NCBI GenBank assembly: GCA_028718065.1
Contig: JAQUMP010000113.1
Coordinates: forward strand, 1-9,077
From: Chitinivibrionales bacterium
GTDB lineage: Bacteria; Fibrobacterota; Chitinivibrionia; Chitinivibrionales; FEN-1185
Direction: 5' to 3'
Length of the DNA: 9,077 nucleotides
Shown: positions 1-6,983 of the stretch, piece by piece
How the letters are laid out: the number at the start of each line of letters is the position of its first letter
Position numbering within the stretch: position 1 is the first letter of the stretch
The notes under the pieces: generated by a model
The model's database searches: none
What the model was told of the DNA's origin: nothing
The model's input: the letters and a program-made list of their open reading frames with translations, nothing else
Position numbers and translations under genes: made by a program

Positions 1-2
1 AG

Positions 3-1562
3 TTGCTCGGCACCAATGTCCTGGACGCCGGGGCCGGTATTATTAAAAGTAAAGTAATTAAAACGGGCAAATATTCAATTATGGTGGTGAGTGTCATCGG
101 CCCGGCGCTTATCGCCAAACCCGAATTGCAAAAATCGCTTGCGCCCCCGGCCGATGTTCTGGGCGGTTTTCTTAATTCCGCCGAGGCCGCCCGCTGCGCG
201 CTGCGCGTCTGCATTGTGCATGACTCCTGGGAATCGCTTAAAAAAGCGCTGCCCCCGTTGCCGCCGAACACCATCATTCTCTGCGGCTCGCTTTCCCAGG
301 CCTTTGAAACGCCGATGAACGCAGGCGGGGCCCTGCTGCTTTCGCCCGGGCGGGGCGGTCAGTACGTGGGTTGCCTGGCGGTGCGTTTGAACGCGGCCGG
401 CGTTCCCGTGGCCTTTGAAAACAAGCTGGTTCCCTTGACGGACGAAACAGCGGCCGATTCGCTGATTTCCGACCAGATCCAGGCCATTGCCATGAGCGCG
501 GACCTGCTCGACCAGGGCATTGACGAAGGCGAGCTCAAGGCCGGTACGGTCGAAGGCGTGTTTCCGTTTGTTTCCAACCGCCATGGGGCCGCCGCGATCT
601 TCCTTAAAATCGCCGGAAAACCATCCGAATTCCCGCTCACGCTGCCGCCCAACGCCTGCGCTAATCCTTGTTTGTCAAGCACGGCCGGGAAGATCATTTA
701 TTTTGAATACCCCAAAGCGGCCTCCGGCGGACCGGCGCCCCAAGACACCCAGGCCGCCCGCGGCTTTTTCCGGGGCGATACGGGCATGCCGGTTCTTAAA
801 ATCATGGATCTGAACGGCGCCCAAAAACGGACCCTGCTGCCCGATCACCTGGTGCGTGGCGCCTGTTTTTCACCGGACGGCCGGTGGGTCTATGCCTGCG
901 TGAGCCCGCGGCAGGACACCGCCGCGGGCGCGCTCGTGCGCCTTACTCCCGAAGGCAAACGGTTGCTAACGCTTGTCAAGTGGCCCGGTTGCTACCCGCG
1001 GGACGTGGCGGTCGCCCGCGACGGCAAGGCCCTGGCCTTTACCTGCAACCGCGAGGGCACCTGGCAGCTCTATTGCGCCGATTCCGCGGGCGCCGAAATC
1101 GTGCGCGTCAGCAACCGGCGCGCCGATTTTGGCGCCCCGCAATTTTCCGGCGACGGTAAGCACCTTGCCTTTCTTTCGGACGAGGCGGCCATGGCCGGCC
1201 GCAAAGACCTTTTTCTGTATGACCTTGCGGCCGGCAGCGAACGGGCCATCACCCACCATGCGAACGTGGGCGACTACTGCTGGCTTGACGAAGGTGAAAC
1301 GCTGGTTTTTAACGCGGGCGTTAACGCGCGCGACTGCAATTTCGTTACCGTCGCCACGGGCGAAACCTTTAAGCTGATACCGGCCACGGCCGTCAAGGAT
1401 TACAGCGAATCCAACCCGGCGGTAATTCACTGCAATAAAAAATTAAAAATCGTCTATACCCGCGAATATTTTGACGGCCGCGCCAAGATCTACTGGGTTA
1501 ATCCCGACGGTTCGGAAGACCGGCAACTCATCCTGGGCGATCATAACGATTGGCTCAGGTAG
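3..1562 (+). CDS. 5'-nucleotidase/metallophosphoesterase-like domain fused to TolB-like PD40 propeller (5' partial)
   Basis: The reading frame is open to the window edge, so the true start lies upstream and only the last 519 codons are visible. The TTG at base 3 is not claimed as the start. Residues 1-190 resemble the second half of a UshA/5'-nucleotidase-type metallophosphoesterase: a GTNVLDAG strand, a VHDSWE segment where families usually have a His-containing motif, a PNTIILCGSLSQ segment where GHxH is expected, then the LLLSPGRGGQYVGCL strand typical after it. From about residue 200 the protein has PD40/TolB-like propeller repeats: FSPDGRWVYA (289-), ARDGKALAFTCN (337-), FSGDGKHLAFLSD (381-), and a last blade ending NPDGSEDRQL. 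The catalytic N-terminal motifs are outside the window. GHxH is replaced by CGSLSQ (residues 94-99), so the visible metal site looks degenerate. The protein may be a binding or sensing protein rather than an active phosphatase. The stop codon falls in a dispersed palindrome. Domain identity is by eye; the propeller is surer than the phosphatase part. Confidence 0.7.
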   Translation: MLGTNVLDAGAGIIKSKVIKTGKYSIMVVSVIGPALIAKPELQKSLAPPADVLGGFLNSAEAARCALRVCIVHDSWESLKKALPPLPPNTIILCGSLSQAFETPMNAGGALLLSPGRGGQYVGCLAVRLNAAGVPVAFENKLVPLTDETAADSLISDQIQAIAMSADLLDQGIDEGELKAGTVEGVFPFVSNRHGAAAIFLKIAGKPSEFPLTLPPNACANPCLSSTAGKIIYFEYPKAASGGPAPQDTQAARGFFRGDTGMPVLKIMDLNGAQKRTLLPDHLVRGACFSPDGRWVYACVSPRQDTAAGALVRLTPEGKRLLTLVKWPGCYPRDVAVARDGKALAFTCNREGTWQLYCADSAGAEIVRVSNRRADFGAPQFSGDGKHLAFLSDEAAMAGRKDLFLYDLAAGSERAITHHANVGDYCWLDEGETLVFNAGVNARDCNFVTVATGETFKLIPATAVKDYSESNPAVIHCNKKLKIVYTREYFDGRAKIYWVNPDGSEDRQLILGDHNDWLR

Positions 1563-1586
1563 GGGTAATTCATGAATTGCCCCTAC
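1559..1586. repeat. GTAGGGG...CCCCTAC dispersed palindromic repeat
   Basis: This 28-bp near-perfect palindrome has arms GTAGGGG (1559-1565) and CCCCTAC (1580-1586), a T-G pair, then AATTC and GAATT arms around an AT centre. I recognise the type: short GTAGGGG/CCCCTAC palindromes occur in many copies in diverse bacterial genomes. They are often mis-translated as peptides containing GAIHELPL, and the minus strand here does encode VGAIHELPLP. The left arm supplies the TAG stop (1560-1562) of the upstream gene. No T-tract follows, so it is not a classical terminator, although the hairpin could still protect the mRNA 3' end. Confidence 0.75.
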
Positions 1587-1616
1587 GCGATTACGGTCAA
1601 TTATTTTATGAAATAA

Positions 1617-1648
1617 AAAGATAGACATGATTGTCTAATACTATCTTT
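1617..1648. repeat. AT-rich hairpin between genes (possible weak terminator)
   Basis: AAAGATAG (1617-1624) is the inverse of CTATCTTT (1641-1648). The loop region contains a second small inverted repeat, AGACA/TGTCT. A run of A precedes the element on the plus strand and only TTT follows it. It may be a weak bidirectional terminator separating the propeller gene from the efflux operon, or a regulatory hairpin in the efflux leader. The low GC content makes either role uncertain. Confidence 0.3.
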
Positions 1649-1692
1649 CGTGCTTAAATTCATTAACCAAAAATCTCGATTGCAAAAAATAT

Positions 1693-2736
1693 ATGAAAAA
1701 AACGCCGATTATTCTGTCGTGCATGCCTCTGCTCTTGCTGGTGTTCTGCTCGAGTCCTTCCCAAAAAAGTGTTTCGGTCAAGCAATCCCTTGCCGGTCTT
1801 ACGGTAGAAGGCTTTGTGGTGCAGCCTTCGGTTTTAACCCAGACAATTTCAGTTTCGGGAACGTTAAAACCTTTCGAGGAAACCGTGCTTATGCCCGAAG
1901 TGGCGGGCAGGGTGGTGCTTATTAATTTACCGGAGGGTAAATTTGTCGAAAAGGGAACCTTGCTGGTCAGACTTTTTAACGACGATTTGCAGGCCGGGCT
2001 TAAAAAGGCGCAGGCCCAATTGCAGTTGGCCGAGCTCACGGAACGGCGTCAGGGCGAACTGCTCAAGAAAAACGGGGCCAGCCAATCGGATTACGATCAG
2101 GCGCTTTTGCAGGTTAATTCAATCAACGCCGACATCGAGGCGCTTGCGGCCCAGATCCGTAAAACCGAGGTTCGCGCGCCCTTCGATGGAACCATCGGGC
2201 TCCGGAATATCAGCGTCGGCGCCGAGGTTATCCCCGGAACGGCGCTCGCCACCATTCGTTCTCAGCAGCATCTAAAATTGGATTTCAGCGTCCCCGAGCA
2301 ATATAGCAATCAAATTAAACCGGGTATGAAAATTGCTTTTTCGGTGCAGGGCGGCGATACCGAATACAACGCAACCGTGATGGCCACCGAAGAGGGAATC
2401 GATATAATGACCCGTAACTTAAAAGTGCGCGCCGTTGTGAGCAATAAAGACGTCAAGCTTAAACCGGGCGCATTTGCAAACGTTGAATTGCAACTGGGCG
2501 AAAACCGCAATGCCCTGATGGTGCCGACCCAGGCGATCATACCGCAGGAGCGGAACAAACAGTTGATTGTTGCGCGGAACGGCAAAGCAAGTTTTATCAC
2601 CGTGCAAACCGGCATACGCCAGGCCGCCAGTGTCCAGGTTGTAAACGGCATCGCCCCGGGCGATACCGTCGTTACCACCGGCATACTTTTTTTAAAGCCG
2701 GGCGCAAACCTAAAATTTTCCAAAGTAAGCCGATAA
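1693..2736 (+). CDS. RND efflux periplasmic adaptor (membrane fusion protein, HlyD/AcrA family)
   Basis: This 347-aa adaptor links an RND pump to an outer-membrane channel across the periplasm. The N-terminus is Lys-rich then hydrophobic (PIILSCMPLLLLVFC), and Cys19 is a candidate lipidation site. Phe at -1 is atypical for a standard lipobox, so lipidation is uncertain. Residues about 45-80 form the first half of the barrel-sandwich (SGTLKPFEETVLMPEVAGRV). About 90-150 form an Ala/Gln/Glu-rich alpha-helical hairpin (AQAQLQLAELTERRQGELLKK ... NSINADIEALAAQIRK). Residues 158-180 hold the diagnostic TEVRAPFDGTIGLRNISVG return strand. The rest fits the beta-barrel and membrane-proximal domains. 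Length is normal for the family. The chosen ATG gives the signal sequence directly; no convincing Shine-Dalgarno precedes it, only an A-rich leader. The gene is co-directional with the pump, 7 bp upstream, so the two are surely one operon. Substrate cannot be read from the sequence. Confidence 0.93.
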   Translation: MKKTPIILSCMPLLLLVFCSSPSQKSVSVKQSLAGLTVEGFVVQPSVLTQTISVSGTLKPFEETVLMPEVAGRVVLINLPEGKFVEKGTLLVRLFNDDLQAGLKKAQAQLQLAELTERRQGELLKKNGASQSDYDQALLQVNSINADIEALAAQIRKTEVRAPFDGTIGLRNISVGAEVIPGTALATIRSQQHLKLDFSVPEQYSNQIKPGMKIAFSVQGGDTEYNATVMATEEGIDIMTRNLKVRAVVSNKDVKLKPGAFANVELQLGENRNALMVPTQAIIPQERNKQLIVARNGKASFITVQTGIRQAASVQVVNGIAPGDTVVTTGILFLKPGANLKFSKVSR

Positions 2737-2743
2737 TTTTTTT

Positions 2744-5700
2744 ATGACCCTCTCGGAATTTTCCCTGCATCGCCCGGTCGCATCCATTGTCATGAGCCTG
2801 GTGATTGTGCTGTTCGGCCTGGTGGGGCTTAATTTTTTGGGCGTGCGGCTTTACCCGGCGATCGACCCGCCGGTAATCGGGGTGCGCACCAGTTATACGG
2901 GCGCCAACGCCGATATCGTCGAATCGCAGATAACCGAGCCGCTCGAAAAGGCCATTAACGGCATCGAGGGCATAAAAACAATTTCATCTTCTTCGCAGAC
3001 CGGTCGCAGCAACATTACCGTGGAATTTAACGTGGGCGCCGATATGGAAAAGGCCGCCAACGACGTGCGCGACAAAACCACGGCGGCCGTGCGCAGCCTT
3101 CCCCAGGATATCGATGCGCCTCCTGCCGTTAGTAAAGCCGATGCCAACAGCGATCCCATTATCACGATTTCCGTGGAAAGCACGACGCTCAACGCCCTGC
3201 AGCTCAGCGATTATGCCGAAAACATTCTGCAGGAAAAACTCCAAACCATTCCGGGCGTAAGTTCCGTAGATCTCTTCGGACAAAAACGACCCGCCATGCG
3301 GCTGTGGTTTAATCCGGACAAAATGGCGGCCTACAATATTACCCCGGAGGACGTCGGTGCCGCTCTTGACAAAGAGAACGTCGACCTTCCCGGCGGTAAA
3401 TTGAGCGGCCGTACCACGGAGCTTATCGTAAAAACATTCGGGCGCCTCGTTACCGAAGATGACTTTAACAACCTTATCATAAAACAAACCAACGACCAGA
3501 TCATAAAATTCGGCGACATCGGCGAGGCGGTTTTAGGCCCGGAAAATCCCGAGACCGGCGTCAAACTGAACGGCGCCGAAGGCATTAATCTCGCGCTCAT
3601 TCCGCTGCCGGGCGCCAACACCATTGAAATCGCCGATGAATTTTACCAACGGTTCGACGAAATCAAAAAAAACCTGCCTCCGGGACTGCAGTTGTTCATC
3701 GGGTACGATAAATCCAAATTTGTGCGGCAATCGGTCGATGACGTTAAAATGACCATTGCCATCGCGCTTTTTCTGGTGATACTCATCGTGTTTTTATTTT
3801 TCCGCAACTGGGTCCTGGCGCTGCGGCCGCTCATCGATATTCCGGTTTCGCTGATCGGCGCGTTTTTTATCATGTATGTTTTCGGGTTTTCCATCAACGT
3901 GCTCACCCTGCTGGCAATCGTGCTGGCGACCGGACTGGTGGTGGACGACGGCATCGTCGTCACCGAGAATATTTACAAAAAGATAGAAAAAGGCATGGAC
4001 GTCTGGAGCGCGGCGATCCAGGGCACGCGCGAAATATTCTTCGTGGTTATTGCCACGTCAATGACCCTGACCGTCGTTTTTATTCCCGTGATTTTTTTGC
4101 AGGGATTTACCGGGCGGCTTTTTCGGGAATTCGGCATCGTGCTTGCGGGTGCGGTGCTTATCTCCGCGTTCGTTTCGCTCACGCTCACACCCGTGTTAAA
4201 CATAAAATTAGGGAAAATCAGCCAGAAGCATTCCCGTTTTTACCGCTCGACGGAACCGTTTTTTATCGGCCTGGACGTTTACTATCGCAAAATCCTTTCG
4301 GCCTTTATGAGACGGAAGTGGCTCGCATTCGTCATTCTCGGCCTCTGCGGCGTGCTGATCCTGATACTTTCCAAAACGTTAAAATCGGAATTGGCGCCCC
4401 TGGAAGACCACAGCCTTATCCGTTCCTCGATCACGCTGCCCGAAGGGACCGGATTCGATTACACCATGAGCCTTGTCGACCGCGTTGCGCAACTGGAAAT
4501 GGACAGCATCCCCGAAGCGCGGCTGGTTTTTTCCGGCGCGGGATTCGGCGGCGGCAATACCAACGCGGGAAATATCCAGGTATTTCTGGTTGACCCCAAA
4601 GACCGCAAGGTCAGCCAGCAGCAGATCTATGATAAACTTACCAAATGGTACAAACGTTTTCCCGAGGCCCGGATCATTCCGAACCAGGAACCTACGATTG
4701 CAACCTCGCTTTCCGCCGGAAGGCAACTACCGGTGCAATTCGTGATACAGAATTTGGATTTTGGCAAATTACAGGAGGCGCTGCCTAAATTTCTGGAGGA
4801 GGCGCGCGGCGATCCCACCTTCGGCAATACCGACGTCGATTTAAAATTCAACAAACCCGAACTCAACCTTACCATCGACCGTCTTAAGGCCACCAATCTC
4901 GGCGTTAACGTCATCGACGTTTCAAACACCCTGAACAATGCCATGAGCGGGCGGCGATACGGGTACTATTTACGCGAGGGCAAACAATATTCGGTCATCG
5001 GACAGGTGGAGCGCGAGGAGCGTAATAAACCGGCCGACATCACCTCCTTATACGTCCGCAGCAATTCCGGTTCCTTAATACAACTTGACAATTTAGTCAA
5101 AATGACGGAGAACAGCAGCCCGCCGACCCTGTATCATTACAATCGCTTTAAATCGGCCACGGTCTCCGCCACGCTTGCGCAGGGCAAGACCCTGGGCGAA
5201 GGGATTGCGGCCATGCAGCGCATCGCCAAAAAAGTATTGGACGGTTCTTTTCACACCGCTCTCTCCGGTTCGTCTCGCGATTTTGTAGAGAGCAGCTCCA
5301 ATACCCTGTTTGCGCTGGTGCTTGCACTGTTGCTTATTTATCTTATTTTGGCCGCCCAGTTTGAAAGTTTCCGTGAACCGCTCATTATCATGCTCACGGT
5401 ACCGTTGGCGATCGCCGGCGCCATGGTGTCGTTGTGGCTGTTCCACATGACCCTGAATATTTTTTCGCAAATCGGAATGATTATGCTTATCGGTCTGGTC
5501 ACCAAAAACGGTATTTTAATTGTTGAGTTTGCAAACCAAAAGCGCAACGCCGGTCTTTCCAAACCGGAAGCGGCGTTCGAAGCGGCCGCGGCGCGTTTAC
5601 GGCCGATATTAATGACTTCACTGGCAACCATCTTCGGAGCAATGCCCATTGCGGTGGGTTTGGGCACGGGGGCCGAGAGCCGCATGCCGCTGGGGATCGT

Positions 5701-5827
5701 AGTGGTCGGCGGCCTGTTTTTCGCGCTTGTCCTGACGCTCTTTGTGATTCCGGTTATGTATGTATTGATTGGGAAAAAGCAGAGGCTGAAACCAGGGGCT
5801 GCTGCTATAATTCCTCCGGGAAAATAA
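2744..5827 (+). CDS. RND-family efflux pump inner-membrane subunit (HAE1/AcrB-like)
   Basis: This 1027-aa proton-driven inner-membrane transporter has the full RND length. TM1 is at about 12-32, followed by the first porter half (YPAIDPPVIGVRTSYTGANADIVESQITEPLEKAINGIEGI, a hallmark HAE1 stretch). TM2-6 lie at about 335-490. TM7 is at about 524-545, followed by ELAPLEDHS, then the second porter half. TM8-12 lie at about 850-1013. Proton-relay residues are present: Asp401-Asp402 in TM4 (GLVVDDGIVVTEN) and Lys921 in TM10 (GLVTKNGILIVEF), matching AcrB D407/D408/K940. The gene therefore looks functional. The cationic C-terminal tail is short. No Shine-Dalgarno is visible in the 7-bp gap after the adaptor, so translation is probably coupled. 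No outer-membrane factor gene follows, so a TolC-like partner must be encoded elsewhere. Drug versus other hydrophobic substrates cannot be decided. Confidence 0.95.
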   Translation: MTLSEFSLHRPVASIVMSLVIVLFGLVGLNFLGVRLYPAIDPPVIGVRTSYTGANADIVESQITEPLEKAINGIEGIKTISSSSQTGRSNITVEFNVGADMEKAANDVRDKTTAAVRSLPQDIDAPPAVSKADANSDPIITISVESTTLNALQLSDYAENILQEKLQTIPGVSSVDLFGQKRPAMRLWFNPDKMAAYNITPEDVGAALDKENVDLPGGKLSGRTTELIVKTFGRLVTEDDFNNLIIKQTNDQIIKFGDIGEAVLGPENPETGVKLNGAEGINLALIPLPGANTIEIADEFYQRFDEIKKNLPPGLQLFIGYDKSKFVRQSVDDVKMTIAIALFLVILIVFLFFRNWVLALRPLIDIPVSLIGAFFIMYVFGFSINVLTLLAIVLATGLVVDDGIVVTENIYKKIEKGMDVWSAAIQGTREIFFVVIATSMTLTVVFIPVIFLQGFTGRLFREFGIVLAGAVLISAFVSLTLTPVLNIKLGKISQKHSRFYRSTEPFFIGLDVYYRKILSAFMRRKWLAFVILGLCGVLILILSKTLKSELAPLEDHSLIRSSITLPEGTGFDYTMSLVDRVAQLEMDSIPEARLVFSGAGFGGGNTNAGNIQVFLVDPKDRKVSQQQIYDKLTKWYKRFPEARIIPNQEPTIATSLSAGRQLPVQFVIQNLDFGKLQEALPKFLEEARGDPTFGNTDVDLKFNKPELNLTIDRLKATNLGVNVIDVSNTLNNAMSGRRYGYYLREGKQYSVIGQVEREERNKPADITSLYVRSNSGSLIQLDNLVKMTENSSPPTLYHYNRFKSATVSATLAQGKTLGEGIAAMQRIAKKVLDGSFHTALSGSSRDFVESSSNTLFALVLALLLIYLILAAQFESFREPLIIMLTVPLAIAGAMVSLWLFHMTLNIFSQIGMIMLIGLVTKNGILIVEFANQKRNAGLSKPEAAFEAAAARLRPILMTSLATIFGAMPIAVGLGTGAESRMPLGIVVVGGLFFALVLTLFVIPVMYVLIGKKQRLKPGAAAIIPPGK

Positions 5828-6044
5828 GCTGTAAAAACTCATCCAAAGCTTCGAAAAAGTTCATTAGATCCTTGACAAAGTCACGTTTTTAGGCTATCAT
5901 TGTATCATTCCAATAAATTAAGACTGTCACGTTTTATTGCTTTTCTTCTCGCCTGCTTTTGCTACCTGTGGATTATGCTTCTGTGCGAGGCGTAAAAATA
6001 ACGGTCTGTAAATTTTTATCAGCCAAACATGACTAATCCTGATG
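5828..6044. other. Intergenic stretch downstream of the efflux operon
   Basis: These 217 bp hold the orphan promoter described separately and no gene I can support. No GC-rich stem followed by a T-run is visible after the pump stop codon, so the operon's terminator is not identified. Short hydrophobic reading frames occur just after the promoter (for example one ending CYLWIMLLCEA) but lack a start codon with a ribosome site. Confidence 0.5.
5872..5900 (+). promoter_or_regulatory. Strong sigma-70-type promoter without an obvious gene
   Basis: TTGACA (5872-5877), a 17-bp spacer, then TATCAT (5895-5900) is close to the sigma-70 consensus, pointing rightwards. Transcription would start near 5907. 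A 10-bp direct repeat GTCACGTTTT lies in the spacer (5880-5889) and again just downstream of the start (5926-5935), an arrangement that could be a repressor site. The transcript would run antisense into the 3' end of the TIGR02147 pseudogene. No credible reading frame with a ribosome site follows. Confidence 0.5.
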
Positions 6045-6499
6045 CTATTTGTCAACAGGCGATTCAGGCGAAATTGAACGCTTGCCAGGCCAAGGAGCAT
6101 GCTGATGCTGTTTACAAAAACTATACTGTGAATAAAACTCGTACTGATCTTTGCGGAGCTGTTGGGCTTTAGCTGCTGTTTTATCCGAAGCTTTAACGCT
6201 GATTAGTTTTTCGTGGAAGTAGTTGCGTTCTTTAAGGTCGGTTGCTTTGTTAAAAAATATTAGGTTTTCAAAATATTCGGCTTCGGGTTTTGAATGACCG
6301 ATTACCTGCGAGACTTTTACCAGGCTTTCTTTGGTCAGCTCGCGCTTGCCGTGAATTACGTTGTGAAAAAATCCTTTATCACTGAATCCTGCCTTCTGGG
6401 CAAATGAGCCGTAAGAAAACGACGGCTGGGCTTTCTTTTTTCCTCGAACCAGGCAGCGAGGTATTTTCGATAATCGGTGTACTCGAAGACATTAGGCAT
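6045..6499 (-). pseudogene. TIGR02147/DUF4423-family gene, frameshifted and C-terminally truncated
   Basis: Translation from ATG (6499-6497), preceded by AAGGAGG, gives MPNVFEYTDYRKYLAAWFEEK, a typical TIGR02147 N-terminus. After an A6 run (plus-strand T6, 6436-6441) the frame is lost and a stop arrives at 6356. Reading on in the -1 frame restores the family: PSFSYGSFAQKAGFSDKGFF, then HGKRELTKESLVKVSQ, an XRE-like helix-turn-helix region. KPEAEYFENLIFF, KERNYFHEKLISVKASDK and QLRKDQYEFYS follow. Recognisable similarity ends near 6110 and that frame stops at 6045. Members are about 270 aa as I recall, so roughly the C-terminal half is gone. One missing A in the homopolymer explains the shift. 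The missing C-terminus argues for real decay rather than sequencing error alone. The family is a large Fibrobacter paralogous group with proposed DNA-binding or regulatory roles, but its exact function is unknown. Confidence 0.8.
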
Positions 6500-6509
6500 A
6501 AGTGATCTG

Positions 6510-6516
6510 CCTCCTT
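6510..6516 (-). promoter_or_regulatory. Strong Shine-Dalgarno of the TIGR02147 pseudogene
   Basis: On the minus strand AAGGAGG lies 10 nt before the ATG at 6499. Its good match supports the choice of this start and suggests the gene was expressed before it decayed. Confidence 0.6.
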
Positions 6517-6558
6517 ACTTATAAATTTACACCAAAAATCGGACAAATGCAACCCCCT

Positions 6559-6586
6559 AAAAAAGAAAAGGTTTTCTTCTGAAAAC
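6559..6586 (-). terminator. Possible weak intrinsic terminator
   Basis: On the minus strand GTTTTC-AGAA-GAAAAC forms a 6-bp hairpin (6571-6586), followed by CTTTTCTTTTTT. It could end leftward transcripts arriving from the nucleotidyltransferase operon before they reach the pseudogene. The stem is AT-rich, so its strength is doubtful. Confidence 0.3.
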
Positions 6587-6647
6587 GACAACAAACTGAA
6601 ATAAGGTAGAAGCCCGGCGCAAAAAAGCTGAGAAGACATTTAAGGAG

Positions 6648-6771
6648 TTCCCCTTCCCCGCCAGACCGCCCCAACACCTCTTTTCTGCCGCAACGGAACA
6701 AGGTAGTTCCGGCCGCCTGCGCCGCTACGCGTCCGGTCGCCACGTCCGGCTCTGGCGGGGAATTAGGGGAA
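6648..6771. repeat. Long imperfect inverted repeat in a GC-rich island
   Basis: TTCCCCTTCCCCGCCAGA (6648-6665) is the inverse of the segment 6751-6771, which reads TCTGGCGGGG-AATT-AGGGGAA. The arms match except for a 3-bp length difference (a T where the other arm has AATT). They enclose about 85 bp of very GC-rich sequence. Surrounding intergenic DNA is AT-rich, so the block stands out. It may be a small non-autonomous element, a genomic repeat or a structured RNA. No flanking target duplication was found by eye. Confidence 0.5.
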
Positions 6772-6778
6772 GCGGCAG

Positions 6779-6863
6779 TACCGCACTCCGTCAAAACGCT
6801 CCCGCGTACATCGTGTCCGCTCCGCGTTTTGCTCCGTGCGGCGAATCGCTTTTTATGCGCCGG
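6779..6863. repeat. Second inverted-repeat structure in the same island
   Basis: CCGCAC (6781-6786) and CAAAACGC (6793-6800) are mirrored by GCGTTTTG and GTGCGG in the 6826-6842 stretch, giving a two-part stem with a central loop. A short GCGA/CGC hairpin followed by TTTTT comes immediately after it (about 6842-6854), so rightward transcripts could end here. The structure lies directly beside the 6648-6771 repeat and is probably part of the same element. Confidence 0.4.
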
Positions 6864-6876
6864 GTAAGACTCTGAT

Positions 6877-6913
6877 CACCGCCCCGTCCGGTTATTTTGA
6901 TTTTTAGGCGGTG
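6877..6913. repeat. CACCGCC/GGCGGTG inverted repeat
   Basis: CACCGCC (6877-6883) pairs with GGCGGTG (6907-6913) across a 23-nt AT-rich loop. It lies downstream of the 58-aa gene on the minus strand. No T-run follows on either strand at the expected place, so it is not a convincing terminator. A 3'-end-stabilising hairpin or an end of the GC-rich element is possible. Confidence 0.35.
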
Positions 6914-6983
6914 TGCAGCCCTGCAAAGAGCTTCCATTTACAAAAAGAAATGCAGACTAATATAATAGCGGAGGTAAACGTTT

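Noticed and set aside
75..584. Long minus-strand frame opposite the propeller/phosphatase gene
   Set aside because: It is Arg/Gly/His-rich, matches no family I know, and lies wholly antisense to a gene with clear domain content; such shadows are expected in GC-rich coding DNA.
966..1430. Long minus-strand frame opposite the propeller
   Set aside because: Composition is a mirror of the plus-strand gene, there is no start context, and the PD40 repeats on the plus strand explain the DNA.
1443..1628. 61-aa minus-strand frame containing VGAIHELPLP
   Set aside because: This peptide is the known mis-translation of the GTAGGGG/CCCCTAC palindrome, and the rest is antisense to the upstream gene.
5822..5892. 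Short minus-strand peptide with RDFVKDLMNFFEALDEFL, looking like a gene remnant
   Set aside because: Only about 26 codons, a stop immediately upstream, and its end is antisense to the pump's C-terminus; too short to claim.
6029..6172. 47-aa plus-strand frame downstream of the orphan promoter (MTNPDAICQQ...)
   Set aside because: There is no ribosome site before its ATG, and it lies antisense to the readable tail of the TIGR02147 pseudogene, which accounts for its open frame.
6436..6441. A6 run as a programmed dnaX-type -1 frameshift site
   Set aside because: The original frame is offset so the codons are not AAA-AAG in the heptamer, and the gene is also truncated at its 3' end; mutation is the simpler explanation.
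6379..6794. Two overlapping minus-strand frames across the GC-rich island and pseudogene start
   Set aside because: They run through inverted repeats and into the wrong frame of the TIGR02147 gene; no ribosome site or family match. Treated as chance open frames.
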